Shown: in pieces, positions 51,401-61,293 of the stretch
Position numbering within the stretch: position 1 is the stretch's first letter
Layout: each line of letters begins with the position of its first letter
NCBI GenBank assembly: GCA_039519185.1
Contig: CM076847.1
Span: 80,761,100-80,825,099 of the forward strand
Origin: Astragalus membranaceus
Taxonomy: Eukaryota; Streptophyta; Magnoliopsida; Fabales; Fabaceae
DNA: 64,000 nucleotides
Direction of reading: 5' to 3'
Made by a program: the position numbers and the translations under genes
Notes under the pieces: model-generated
Database searches by the model: none
Seen by the model: the letters and a program-made list of their open reading frames with translations, nothing else
What the model was told of the DNA's origin: nothing

Positions 51401-53138
51401 CCACTTCTTTTCCCTTTGCCCTGGGATTTTCATTTCTTTCTCTTCTGAAATTGTCAGTTCGTTCACCTTCCCTTTTGACATAAGAAGATAGTTTTCCACG
51501 TTTTATTAAATCTTCAATGTCATCCTTTAGGGCGTTGCAATGGTTCGTGTCATGGCCATTGCTTCTGTGGTATCGGCAGTATTTGTTGGCCTTCTGCCCA
51601 GGTCGGATAGGTAAGGATCTGGGAGGCTTGACGTCTCTGAATTCGACGTTCCAACATTCACCTAGCAACTGGGCGTTGGAGACGTTGAGTTCGGTGTATA
51701 CCTGATGGCGATTTTTCTTACCGACGTTCCACGAATTTTTACGAGGGTCGATCTCGATGTGGCGTTTCGACGGCTCTGGATGCGACGGTGTTTTGTTGAC
51801 TTTGGAATTTTCTTCTTCGTTAATAAAGCACTGGGATAGTTCGAGGAATTCTTGAAGGGTGTTAGGTTCCCAGGTGTTGATGTGCTTTCGGAACGAGTTT
51901 CCAGGGAGCAGACCTTGGGCCATGAAGAAAATTCGGAAGGCGTCGTCTAACTGCCGAACCTGAAGAGCTTCGATGTTAAATCGCTCTATATATTCTCTCA
52001 GGGGCTCGTTCACCTTCTGGACAATAGATGCTAAAACATTTTTGTTTTTGGGTTTGCTCTTGGAATGGGCAAAGTGCACTGAGAAGTTTTTTGCTAACTG
52101 GTCCCATGAGGAAATGGTATTCGATCTTAACGTTCGAAACCATTCGGAAGCCATTTTATCCAGGGTTAAAGGGAATATTCGGCATTTCATTTCCATGGGT
52201 ACGTTTCGATACTGCATGGTTGTGTCGAATTGGTCTAGATGCCTGTCGGGGTCGCCCGTTCCGTCGTAAGTCTTCAGCCCTCCAGGTGGTTTCTCGAGAT
52301 ACCGGGGGACCCGGAAGTTGTCGATCGATTTTGTGAAAGGACCTTTTCGCCCAGTTTGATTTCCTCGTGATAGTGGTTGGTGTCTCTGATGGGGTTCAGG
52401 ATGTCTGTATCGTCGTGTTTGATTGTTTTGATTGTCGTCACGGCTTCTTGATCGTCTCCTTGACGAGGTCGAGCCTTCAAGATCGTTAATTTGGCGAGCC
52501 AAAGGAGAACGGGAACCATTCCCTCGGTGGCGGCGTGGAGGAGAATGAGGATCATCAAGATCGTCGTATTGTTGAGCTGATGGAGAACGGGAATCATTCC
52601 CTCGGTGATGGTATGGGGAGAGGTGAAGATTGAGATCATTATGTTGTCGAGCCAGAGGAGAACGGGAACCATTCCCTCGTTGACGGCGTGCGGGGGAACG
52701 ATGATTGAGCTTTCTCCGTGGGGGTGATCGACGAAAAAGTATTCTTCGAGTTGGGCGTCGTTCCTCCAGGGAGCTCTGCCCGGATGACTGCCGGTCCGGA
52801 ACGTTTCGACCTTGTAGCCTCGATATTTCGGATTCGAGGTTAGCGAACCGGTTGTTCCTTTCTTCATTTACCGCTTCTTGCCGAGCCAATAGCTGAACTA
52901 GCTGTTGAACCGCGTCCGTCAAGGCCGGAAGTAATTGAGGAGGAGATGGTAAGCTCGTTTCATCTGCGCCCGAATGTGCTCGGGATGGTCCGGTGTTGGG
53001 ACATCGGCTTCGTGTTTGCGATGAATTTGTGAGTTCCTGGATGTGGCCTTCAGGGGTTTGCTGGGGGCCGAGCTCAGGTTCGGCCATGTGACTAGTTGGT
53101 ATTGAGCGGCGCGTTGGAGCCATTTTTAATGAGTTCAA
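48444..53138 (-). CDS. gag-pol: Gag, protease, reverse transcriptase and two RNase H domains, Tat type
   Basis: 1564 uninterrupted codons from ATG 53138. An arginine-rich, repetitive N-terminal region (about residues 130-270, SPPRR.NGSRSPLARQ units) precedes Retrotrans_gag (LKTYDGTGDPDRHLDQFDTT; FMAQGLLPGNSF). CCHC-like CRYHRSNGHDTNHC. Protease RILVDQGSSSDIIF, where the usual D-S/T-G reads DQG. Reverse transcriptase: NPVLVKKSNGKWRMCVDYTD, FMDAYSGYNQIAM, catalytic VYLDDMIAKS. RNase H1 (LAVSEEALAAVLVREL). Then a second, archaeal-type RNase H: ILYVDGSSNPKGSGAGI, NNQAEYEACIAGL, LHTDSLLVVSQI and RADILAKLAS, with all acidic residues kept. The frame ends in EASLPR where a shift cuts it off from integrase (near 48480). 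Confidence 0.94.
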   Translation of the reverse strand: MNSLKMAPTRRSIPTSHMAEPELGPQQTPEGHIQELTNSSQTRSRCPNTGPSRAHSGADETSLPSPPQLLPALTDAVQQLVQLLARQEAVNEERNNRFANLESEISRLQGRNVPDRQSSGQSSLEERRPTRRILFRRSPPRRKLNHRSPARRQRGNGSRSPLARQHNDLNLHLSPYHHRGNDSRSPSAQQYDDLDDPHSPPRRHRGNGSRSPLARQINDLEGSTSSRRRSRSRDDNQNNQTRRYRHPEPHQRHQPLSRGNQTGRKGPFTKSIDNFRVPRYLEKPPGGLKTYDGTGDPDRHLDQFDTTMQYRNVPMEMKCRIFPLTLDKMASEWFRTLRSNTISSWDQLAKNFSVHFAHSKSKPKNKNVLASIVQKVNEPLREYIERFNIEALQVRQLDDAFRIFFMAQGLLPGNSFRKHINTWEPNTLQEFLELSQCFINEEENSKVNKTPSHPEPSKRHIEIDPRKNSWNVGKKNRHQVYTELNVSNAQLLGECWNVEFRDVKPPRSLPIRPGQKANKYCRYHRSNGHDTNHCNALKDDIEDLIKRGKLSSYVKREGERTDNFRRERNENPRAKGKEVVDPDHEELDKKRSVIMMIIGGFDHEGSGKSMKRKWKELLCVASTSTTPVKTNRPPLSFSDNDLIDGKANKHVPLLISAIIANKEVRRILVDQGSSSDIIFIDLLNKMGIDKEELTPYRGTALSGFNGSRTKPLGHLELMVTYGTEPMVRTVKTKFLVLPCESIYNGIIGRPTLGRLGAVTSTTHLKMKFHSLCNRVITLNSDLESASRCFFLWTKNERKASEHEGVPPSEELSTPKLPKGRPIEVNTASNSETDCDPKVEIQKDVDELTKELKRRIKRPELDGKFIEIQLGSGPSQNVKIGTDLPEKIKTNLTQCLKDFKDIFAWSAEDMPGIPPEVAYHRLAINPEAKWIAQRKRAQSKEKAIAAALAVDDLIRANFISEVKYTTWLSNPVLVKKSNGKWRMCVDYTDLNKACPKDAFPVPSIDRLVDNASGFRLLSFMDAYSGYNQIAMFPPDQAKTAFITDRGNFAYRVMPFGLKNAGATYQRMMNKVFQNQIGKSVEVYLDDMIAKSRSDDDHIGDLIAIFYEIRKNRMRLNPEKCTFGVRAGKFLGFFLTERGIEANPDKCRSVTEMRTPTSKKEVQKLNGMIAALSRFISNAAFKSLPLFKILKKEERDFEWTPEQDEALKQLKKSLSEPPILTRPNEGETLYLYLAVSEEALAAVLVRELETGQSPIYFASKALHGAESRYQKIEKIALALVVAARRFRAYFVAHQVVVRTNYPIRKILHRPDLAGRMIKWAMELSEFGIKYEARTTLKAQVLVDFIAEMTPANTESDIWILYVDGSSNPKGSGAGIMLESPTGVIIEVSLTFGFPTSNNQAEYEACIAGLRLAIDLQVQQIKLHTDSLLVVSQIGSKYETKEPILQKYLLQVQSLIAKFKASEIVHVPRTENQRADILAKLASTKTPGNQRTTIQETLHKPSVSLEPLFNPTICMLEETDSWITPIFEYIVSGTEPPDRNDAKYIRRRASAFSAINGSSTKEASLPR

Positions 53139-53169
53139 GGAGATGGTGAGGAAAATAGGGTGTTGATTC

Positions 53170-53188
53170 CTCCCACTGTGGTCGCCAA
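53170..53188 (-). other. Primer-binding site
   Basis: Minus strand TTGGCGACCACAGTGGGA directly next to the 5' LTR. The TGGCGAC...TGGG form is typical of Tat-clade elements; I did not assign the tRNA. Confidence 0.7.
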
Positions 53189-53631
53189 TGTTCTGTACCG
53201 TGCTTCCGATGTTATGATCGGTATTACGCAGTTAGTAGATATTCAATCCTTGATTCTGTCTCTGTCTTCAGGCTTTGAGAAGAAGACTTTGTCCGATCTG
53301 GAGAGGTTCGATCTTGAGAGGCGATGTTGAGATGTTCGGTCTTGATCGGTTCGATCTTGAGGGGCGATGTTGTACCTGCAATGATACTCCGACGCTCAAG
53401 TCAGTATTTGAGTGAATGAGTGTTCTGTTAGAAAAGTGCTTACCATTAATGAGCATTGAATGGGGTATTTATAGAGTTTGGATGTATTTGTGTTGGCGTT
53501 TTTGGGCCGTCCGATCTTGCGGGCTGATCTTGGCCATTGAAGATTGGACTCTCTTAATTATGATTGGGCTTCTCATCAATTGGGCTTTTGGAGAGGGGGT
53601 GTAAATATAAAACAGTATAATCACCCTAACA
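53189..53631 (-). repeat. 5' LTR of Tat-type element (443 bp)
   Basis: Plus-strand reading TGTTCTGTACCGTGC...ACCCTAACA; near-identical to 42845-43288. Confidence 0.95.
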
Positions 53632-53636
53632 ATAAC

Positions 53637-54445
53637 AAAATTATAACAGCCTTTTGACATTTCTAACAGTTTCCTCATTTTTCTCACACTGGTGGGGAGA
53701 GGAAGAGATTTAGAACATTTTAAAAAAAAAGAATATTGCGAACGGAGTGTATGAGCTAAAAAACGGGGTGTTATAAAGGATCTTGACCAAAAAACAAGCC
53801 CTACAAAGGATATCAAGCCGAAACGACATCACTGAAGTACAAAAAAAATGACCAAAAAAAAAGCCCTACAAATAAGTAACCAGTCCCGGTGGCGTCCACG
53901 GTTCTGATTAATTAATTGTAAGAGATTTTTTCTAAAACTTTAAATAAAATTTTGGGTTTTTTTTATACCCCCATCAACTCCCTTCTACCCCCACACATTA
54001 TCGTAATCCCGAAAATATCCCTGACATAATTAACAAAAATTTACTTTTAAAAGGTTCTTTGGTGGGGGACTACTTTATCTGGTAATCGGATTTAGCTTTA
54101 AATGCAAGGTAAATCCGATTAGCTTTAAATATGTAATAAATATACACGCATAAGTCAAATAGGATGTATCAAACTGACAGATAAATCCGATTTGACCATT
54201 TATTTCAGTATAGAAAGCAAAATTTTGTCCTGACGGATATAGCTAAATCCGTTGCGCAGTCAGATTTACGTACCCCAAAGGCCCAAACGTAAATCCGCTT
54301 ATATCTTTTAATGAATCAGATTTACCTGGATGGGGGTATATCCGATTTTGAAAAATACAAAGCGGATTTACGTTAGAGGTACGTAAATCCGATTTGTATT
54401 TTTTTAAATTAATTTCTGTATAACTGTTGTTCTATTTTGAAACAG
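53637..54445. other. Non-coding, cluster of AAATCCGATT motifs
   Basis: 53637-54050 shows nothing recognisable. 54080-54400 has eight or more copies of (T)AAATCCGATT or its complement AATCGGATTT and variants, often next to ACGTAC (GTACGTAAATCCGATT, ACGTAAATCCGCTT). It lies just upstream of the Mutator transposase remnant, so it could be that element's terminal region. No clean terminal inverted repeat was delimited. Confidence 0.5.
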
Positions 54446-57011
54446 ATATTGACCCGCATACAGAGTCGCAGGTTATTCCTTTCGTGGAAGACACTACAGA
54501 GGCATTCTGGACGGAGAGGGTATATTTTTCATACTAGTTTTTTTAATCAAAGTTTGGTAGATATTTAATTAATTAAGTACGTAACATTTTTCTATTTTTT
54601 CTATTTTGTAGATATTTTCTACACGCGAGGATGTAGAAGAGTGGGCTAACGCGGTTGGGAGATGTATTGGAGTTGTGGTTATCATTGTAAGATCTGACAA
54701 AACTGGAGTTAAAAGGGGTTCTAGAGATAAGATTATTTCTTGTTGCGAGAAGCAAGGGAAGTGGTCTAATGATTCTAGAGTTTTCGGGTCTAAGAGAAAA
54801 AGCTGTCTATTTACATTGAGAGCTACTTGTACAATATGTCATCGGGGTTGGCAATGTTAGGTGTGGTCTTCACACACATGAGTTGCTTACTACCTCGGTC
54901 GGGTCGACAGCTTTTGGTCGTTTAACTAAACCGCAGAAAGCTATTGTTAATGAGCACACTGATCTGAATGTTGCCCCGAAAGATTGTCTTACTGCTTTGA
55001 AGAATCATTATCCGAACAACGTCACTTCTCTTCCTCAAATATATAGGCAGCGTTACGCCTATAGGTCTTCTAAGAGGGGTCCTAGAACGGACATTCAGGA
55101 GCTTTTGAGATTGATTGAGTCGCAAAATTATTTATGTTGGAGCAGAAAAGTTGAGGGTTCCGATGTGGTCAGTGATATCATGTGGGCGCACCCCACTTCT
55201 ATTAAGTTATTCCGATTGTTTCCAAAGGTTCTTATTCTTGACACCACCTACAAGACCAACAAATACAATCTACCTCTATTGGAGATTGTAGGAGTCACTT
55301 CAATGAAGTTAACTTTCTCGGTTGCTTTTGCCTATATTTCACACGAGCTTGAAATTCATTGTACTTGGCCGTTGCAGCAACTGAAAGAATTATTTGACCT
55401 GCACGGGCTTCAGCCTCAGGTTTTCTTGACTGACAGAGACCTTGGTCTTATGTCCGGTATTCTTGATGTCTTTCCTTCGGGTACAAATTTGTTATGTTCT
55501 TGGCACGTGACTAAAAATGTGGAAGCGAAGATTAAAGAGTTGGTGCACGTGGATAGGCAAAAGGACGTCCTCTCTCTTTGGCATAACATTATTGATTCAC
55601 TTGACGAGTCAAAGTACTCAGCTCACTTGAAGATTTTTGAGAACTCCTGCGTTGATTTGCCCGCTCTTATTAAGTATGTGCATGACACGTGGTTGACAAA
55701 GCATAAGGAAAGATTTATCTTGGCATGGACAAAACAGATCCCACACTTCGGGAATCAGACCACCAATAGGCACTTTGACACGTGTTTAGTATTTTTATCG
55801 TAGTTTAAATTTTTTTGACACGTGTTTAGTATTTTTATGCGTGTTTATTGTTATTATTTAAGAGTCGAGTCAGCTCATTGGACTTTGAAGAGACATTTGA
55901 GGACTTCTGGAGGTGACTTATCTAAGTCTTTTAAATCTATGCATGAGATGCTTACTCTTCAATTTCATAAAGTCATTGGGTCTTTTCAAAGAAGCATAAA
56001 CCGTATTGAAGTGGCTTCCAATACTCCTTTGTTTAAAAAATATCGCGGTGTTGTCTTTTTAAATGCTTTGGATCATATTGTTAAAGAGTTTTCAAAATCG
56101 ACATCTGGGGTTGGATATGACAAAGCCCGCTGTGGGTGCATTATTAGAAAGACATATCTTCTTCCTTGTGCTTGTGAGCTAGGTGTGTACCATGTCTCCG
56201 GTACTTTTATTCCGTTGGATGTTGTAGACGACCATTTTGGAAAAACTTGAGTTTGGATTCTATAGATGATAAATTCTCCCAAGAAAAATCTACTGACTGT
56301 GATATTTCTTACCAAATGGAGATGATTTGGGCAAGATATAATCGTATGACTCCTGAGGAGAGATTTGTCCTGAAAAAACAACTTAATGAGCTTGCATTCC
56401 CCACCACTTCTTCAATGGTTGCACCACCATTTAAAGTTAAAACAAAAGGTGCACCAAAGAAGAAAAAGCAGAAATTATATGATGTCAAGCGTGATCCTTC
56501 TGGGTGGGAGCATGTGGATGAGAAGATGAAACTGGCTTAAGAATCTGAGACTTCTTGTAAAAATTCATCACAGCGGTCTTCTTGTATAAAATCATCACAA
56601 TGGTCTTCAAAACTATGTCAGAGTGTTTCTAAAAAATTAACACACTAGGGTGAGACTAAATTCAATTTACCGTCGGTTCCTCATCACGTGCACTCTTATG
56701 TAGAAAAAATTATTGATGTTGAAATGGATGGTAATTGTGGGTTCCGAGCAGTAGCGGTTGGTCTCGATCTTGGTGAGGATAGTTGGCCTATAATTAGGCA
56801 AGATTTAATCAAAGAAACAAAGCAGAGGGAGCAACTATATACTTACATGTTTGAAAAGGACAGACTTGCAGTGCTTAGAAAAGTGTTATCCATTGAATAC
56901 CCCGGTTTTCAGAAGGAGGATAAGTGGTTGAGTTTGCCTGAGATGGGATACTTTATGCTATGTTTATGTCAAGTAAAAGAGACGGCCCAATGCGGGTGTA
57001 TATTTATATAA
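54446..57011 (+). pseudogene. Mutator-like transposase with C-terminal OTU protease domain, broken
   Basis: FAR1-type N-terminus (IFSTREDVEEWANAVGR; VRCGLHTHELLTT), MULE catalytic core (FPKVLILDTTYKTNKYNLPL, then FLTDRDLGLMSGI, two Asp), ESAHWTLKRHLRTS, a SWIM-like zinc motif (CGCIIRKTYLLPCACEL) and a basic linker (GAPKKKKQKLYDVKRDPSGW). An OTU cysteine-protease start follows (VEMDGNCGFRAVAVGLDLGE, nucleophile Cys), then LPEMGYFM and a degraded end. Introns: 54520-54611 (GT-AG) and 55770-55862 (begins GC, ends AG; joins AAT AG|A GTC in phase). Frameshifts lie near 54850 and 56245, and a TAA at 56538. Upstream exons not found. OTU-fused Mutator transposases are known in plants; the role of OTU is unresolved. 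Confidence 0.82.
55770..55862 (+). other. Intron with GC donor in the Mutator remnant
   Basis: Removing these 93 bases restores TTNRVESAHW exactly. The 5' end reads TAG|GCACTTT instead of GT. Inside, TTTGACACGTGTTTAGTATTT-like sequence occurs twice in direct repeat (about 55773 and 55814), so part of the intron is a local duplication. Confidence 0.65.
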
Positions 57012-57014
57012 ATT

Positions 57015-57682
57015 ATATAAATTGAGGTTTAGGGTGACGACCCTATTGAGGTTAGCGTACTAGGGGAGGGGAAGTCATGAGCCCTATGAACCTAGGCCCC
57101 ATGAGGGGTCCCTGATAGAAAATGGTCAGTGGAATGGGTTCACTGGGATTTTTATAGAATAATGAATGGTGATATGCTAAGCAATGTAAAAGAGGTTTTC
57201 ACGTAGTAGCTTCTTAGGGCCACGGGTTAAAAAGAGGCGTAATCAACCGAGAGAGTTAGTAAGGGGTATCGACAGGACTCACTGAGATAATGTTATCTCA
57301 CCCTTCATGTTTTGTGGTTTTTACAGAGAAACATGTAAAGGCGACCTAAAGGAGATGTTGAAGTTTTAGTTTTATAGGTTTGTGTAATTTTCTCTTGTCA
57401 GATTTGTATCTTCGATTGTACGACTTATAATTGTTACAAGTTGTAAATCGCTTCCGTAACTTTTGTTCTTGATATTGAACACTAGGACATGAGAAGTTTG
57501 TAAGGCACGTAATTCAAGTATTTAAGTAAATTATGTTAAGTTATGCAAATCAAAGTGACCGTTTGATGATTATTCATCGAAGATTTTAGTTTGTGTTCAA
57601 TATCTGAGACAGGAAGTATCTCTGATGTATGCTATGTTGTATATCTTGGTATTTTCTATGTAAGAAATATCGGGGTGTTACA
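57015..57682 (-). repeat. Truncated Tekay-type LTR
   Basis: Read on the minus strand it starts TGTAACACCCCGATATTTC at 57682, the standard start of Tekay/Del LTRs. It runs about 670 bp before giving way to the Mutator remnant. Part of a longer LTR; the other end and any target duplication are missing. Confidence 0.6.
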
Positions 57683-57989
57683 CACCTTTAAAGGTATAAT
57701 TTGTTGGGCAACTTTCTGCTTGTAAATCACCTAGGCTTAGAGACATAAACCCGCTTTTCCTGAGCAACATAATCTGGGATCTTTAGTTCCTTATTCTTTT
57801 CCTCACCAGAGTGCATCCTTCGTTTGTAATTACTAGCTAGTCTTGCAATTCATACAGAAGGAAGGCGAATTTTCATACTTAATACCCACTCAAAAAGCAT
57901 AACCTGACCTCTCCACTAGGATTTGCCTTCTAAGCTCTAGTTTCAGGTCTATATCATATACGATTTGATTTCTAAGCTCTGATTTCAGG
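57683..57989. other. Non-coding, nothing recognised
   Basis: Contains a duplicated phrase continuing to 58010 (CTAAGCTCTAGTTTCAGGTC and CTAAGCTCTGATTTCAGGTC). No gene. Confidence 0.4.
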
Positions 57990-58724
57990 TCTATATCAAC
58001 TAGGCCCTAAATCCTTTAAGACACGGGCGAGGAAGTTGACTATGAGGAATATCACAAATCTCTGTTTTTGTCTCACCATCTCTTGTCAAGATTTGATCTT
58101 GGGTCGCGTTTTCTGGTACAAGAGTGATTTGACGATTATCAAATAAGAATGAGTATGTGTTGGTTCAACGATCATGTTTTGCTTTAAATCAATGCTTCCA
58201 TGGAAGTCCAAGTAACAGATGACATTTTTTAGAAGTCACCACATTGAAAAGTAATTCATCTTGATATTCTCCAAGTGTGAATGACAGTAGCACTTGTTTG
58301 GTAACCATCGCATCACCCATATCTTTAAACTCTGGATCACCGAGGCTATCGAGTATATATGGTTGTTGTGCTTGAGAACGGAAAGTCCCAACTTCTCCAC
58401 CAATGCCGTACTAGCCATATTGATCCAATACTTTCTATCAATCATCAAAGTACCAACCTGATCTTTCACAAAACATCTAACAAAGAAAATATTTTTTCTT
58501 TTCTTGTGTTCCATGTTGAATTGCTTAAAAAAATCAAACTCTCAAAACAATAAAAAAACGAAAATGAAAAAAACAATGCTTTTTTTCTCCTTTCTTTTTT
58601 TACAATTCTCATTTTTTTATTCTTTTTTTTTAATTTTCGGATTTCTTTTTAATATTTTTTTAAAAAAAAATAAAAGAAATGGACAAAAATTGAAAAGGAT
58701 ACATAACACATTAATATAACATAA
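57990..58724 (-). pseudogene. Gypsy-type protease fragment, decayed
   Basis: Minus strand: NIFFVRCFVKDQVGTLMIDR (normally ...LIIDGGSC, so the active-site Gly-Gly-Ser is lost), MASTALVEKLGLSVLKHN, then scattered pieces such as LLKNVICYLDFHGSIDLK and RPKIKS. This is the retropepsin region of a Ty3/gypsy polyprotein with stops and shifts. Between it and the primer site lies T-rich low-complexity sequence (58560-58680). Confidence 0.65.
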
Positions 58725-58737
58725 GCTCTGATACCAC
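58725..58737 (-). other. Primer-binding site (tRNA-iMet)
   Basis: Minus strand GTGGTATCAGAGC. It marks the start of the internal region of the decayed minus-strand element and so implies an LTR to its right. Confidence 0.7.
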
Positions 58738-58738
58738 T

Positions 58739-59440
58739 TGATATGATCCTCGGAGTCGTCGGTGACTAATTCAGGAGTCATGAAGGTGGGAGTGATTGAG
58801 ACACCACGATCGGAGATGGAAGACCGATCGATAAGTCGTGAAGACGCCACAACCGACTATGGAGGTTTCAATTGATAAGTCAGATGGAGCGTCACAACAA
58901 GCCGATAAGCTCTAAAAACGGCTCAAAGAACCATAGAGAAACGTCTCTAAATTTTAACTCAAAATTCAACTCTCCTTTATTTTATGAAATGAATTACAAT
59001 TTATAGGGCTCTAGTCTCAATTGACTCAATGAAACCCTAAAAAGTGAATTTGACCTAATCTTGCAATAAAGGCAAAAATCAAATCTTAAAATTCATATTT
59101 GAAAACAATCAAATAAGAATTAATTGTAGAAATGAAAACTAATCTTAATATTCTAATTTAGAATAAACCAAATCAACATTAATGTAAAATCTTAATTAAA
59201 ATTAAACAATTCTTTTGGCATTAAAGCCCTTATTTATTTCTCCTAAGAAAACAATCAAAATTATGCACATGCTCAAAGCTTGAGATTTGTTGTAGGTTTC
59301 CTTCCACATGCTTAAATAGAGATTTAAAACAATTAAACCCGCCAATCACAAATCTTATATCACAGACCTCTCCATCTAGATGGAGTGTGTTAAGTCGTTG
59401 ACCACCCATACTCATCCTTTAACATAACATGATTTCTGCA
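58739..59440 (-). repeat. Probable 5' LTR of the decayed minus-strand element
   Basis: It lies directly right of the primer site and begins (plus strand) TGATATGATCCTCGG. The minus strand shows a TATA-like TATAAATTG near 59000 and ends without a clear boundary near 59440. No second LTR copy was found in the window, so the limits are inferred. Confidence 0.45.
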
Positions 59441-60684
59441 TAAATAAATTTTAATTATAGGCAAAAAAGCATCGGGGGTCCTTTAAGTTATTTCTTTATA
59501 ACGAGTTGATCATTTATGTTTTTTTATACCAACTTAGTGTTAGATTAATTATTCAATTAATCAACTGTGGATTTAAATATTCAATTATTTTAAGAATTAT
59601 TATTAATATATAATTATGGTCAATTCTAATTAAGCACTAATTAATTGATGAATATGTGTTAAGCTTTTTTTTTCTGAATGAATCGTGATGGGTTGGATCA
59701 TTTAGTTAAACTCAACGAGAGGTCACTGTCTTCAGCCGCTTAATTATTTAATCATTAACCCATTAGACGGTTAATCCCAATGCTGAAACCTAGACGGGAA
59801 TGAGAGTAGTTCTCTCTTATACTTTCTTTAGTCAATCCTTCGTTCAACGTCTTTGATACCAATTGAAGGATTTAATATACAACAAGTATATACAAATTTT
59901 AGCATATCAAGATTAGTATGGAAAAGGATTCTGTGTACCTTTAAGTTAGATAACATGTTCACCGCTACTCTTTTTTCAAGTTCTGTTTCAAACATGTCCA
60001 GTTGGCGTTAACATCGTTGATGTGGCCGTGACGGATTCACCAAAAAAAAAGTTCACCAAAAAAATGTGGCCGTGACGGAGCCTACGTGTAACGTTACATG
60101 GTTTCCACTTAAATAAAATCCGCCAATTATGTTTCTTCTTCATTTAACTGCAAAATTTCTGAACCCCTAAAATCGAAAAGAGCTTACTTTTCTCCATCAA
60201 TGATGGCTTCATTTTGAACCAATGGTATCGAATCTCTATTACTATTTTAAATCTCTATTTTTTATGAGTAGATTATCTTTAATTTTTATTTTAATCATAT
60301 TACTATTTTATTTCTACGAGTTTACCATTTTCTTTGTCAATTATTATATTGCAATACTCAAGTAATGATATGTATATAGTTAAATATGATTTATATATAT
60401 TATAAATATATTTTTTTTAGAATAAGTAAATAAAAATATTAGAACAATAAAGTATAATTTTTTTCAATCTTAACTTATAAATATCTTAATATTAGTTTAA
60501 TCACCATGAATTTATATCAATAATAATTTACAAATATTTTGGCATATTTTATATTGATTAAGTAAATTTAATAATGAATTAAGTATATCCATTTATGTTA
60601 TTTTACATTTATCAGTTGGTTTAATCACTAGTTTTGTCACATGATTTGCTATAAGCTAGTTTATCTGTTATTTGCTAGCTCATC
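59441..60684. other. Intergenic, no gene seen
   Basis: AT-rich. A 16-bp phrase ATGTGGCCGTGACGGA occurs twice (about 60019 and 60064). Nothing codes. Confidence 0.5.
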
Positions 60685-60889
60685 TGTCATACCCTAATTT
60701 TGTCCGACTAATCAAAAAATTCAAAAAAATGTTTTATTCTCGTTGTGTCACGCATCGTTTTAAGCGCGTGTGTCTTTAGCACTCTCGTGCAACGTTGTTT
60801 TGATGTTTTTTTGTAATTGTTATAATTAGGTTAGTCTAATGAAAACGAGTAAAGTTTGAGCAGATTTTATGAGTTTGTAAATCTAGTTT

Positions 60890-61243
60890 TTGTGTAGTGG
60901 TTATGCCAGTTTTTCTTTGTTTTTATGTGCACAAGAACTAGATCGAGTTGTAGAACAAAGTGTGAAGGCAATGGGTGAAGTTTGGAGCGACTTAAGAAAG
61001 GGAATAATGCAACAAAAAGGGTTATTTGATCTGTTAAAAGGAATAACTATAGACCCATGTGGTTCTATGAGCACTAGCGATCCACGTGGTTCTATGAGCG
61101 CTATAGACCCGCGTGGTTCTATGGGCGCTAGCGATCCACATGGTTCTATGAGCGCTAGCAATCCACATGGTTCTATGAGCGGAAGCGATCCACATGGTGC
61201 TATGAGTGAAAGTGAACAGTGTCTGCTGTGCTGGACTTTATAA
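60890..61243 (+). CDS. 117-codon frame with six nine-residue repeats
   Basis: ATG 60890 leads a hydrophobic start (MCSGYASFSLFLCAQ), a charged helix-like stretch (LDRVVEQSVKAMGEVWSDL) and six perfect-length repeats of DPHGSMSAS type (residues 55-108), then SEQCLLCWTL and stop. The frame is kept through all repeats because the unit is 27 bp. No family is recognised. It may be an LTR or internal retroelement frame, or chance. Start choice is arbitrary: splice-like AG at about 60931 (TGCACAAG) could make the helix an exon start. Confidence 0.35.
   Translation: MCSGYASFSLFLCAQELDRVVEQSVKAMGEVWSDLRKGIMQQKGLFDLLKGITIDPCGSMSTSDPRGSMSAIDPRGSMGASDPHGSMSASNPHGSMSGSDPHGAMSESEQCLLCWTL
61052..61213 (+). 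repeat. 27-bp minisatellite, six units
   Basis: Six exact-length units of GAYCCACRTGGTTCTATG plus a nine-base AGCGCTAGC-like part. Differences between units are mostly silent or conservative (DPCGSMSTS, DPRGSMSAI, DPRGSMGAS, DPHGSMSAS, NPHGSMSGS, DPHGAMSES). Confidence 0.92.
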
Positions 61244-61293
61244 ATAGCGCGTTTTCATTCTGCAGAACACACTTTTAGACGGCTGGAAACCCT

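Larger units (their letters stand above)
42845..53631 (-). mobile_element. Complete Ty3/gypsy Tat-type element, TSD ATAAC
   Basis: Two LTRs of about 444 bp bound 9.9 kb of internal sequence on the minus strand: primer site, gag-pol with a second (archaeal-type) RNase H, integrase, then 4 kb with an opposite-strand gene and tandem repeats, and a polypurine tract. ATAAC occurs on both flanks (42840-42844 and 53632-53636). The dual RNase H and the long 3' region are hallmarks of the Tat clade. LTRs differ by eye at three bases and one indel, so the insertion is recent, but frameshifts break pol. Confidence 0.95.
60685..61293 (+). repeat. LTR head 1 (TGTCATACCC type) with coding minisatellite
   Basis: The first 180 bp or so are related to 61294 onward (shared TGTCATACCCTAATTTTGTCC-like start, CGTTTTAA..CGTGTGTCTTTAGC), about three quarters identical by eye. 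After that it diverges into an open frame and ends at the start of the next head. TGTCATACCC starts resemble those of legume Ogre LTRs; the family call is tentative. Confidence 0.55.

Noticed and set aside
31642..53631. Currently autonomous retrotransposons
   Set aside because: Each of the three young elements here has at least one frame break between or within essential domains.
60890..60905. CACTA end (GTGTAGTGG)
   Set aside because: No poly-T before it and no TAGCGACGGA subterminal repeats nearby.
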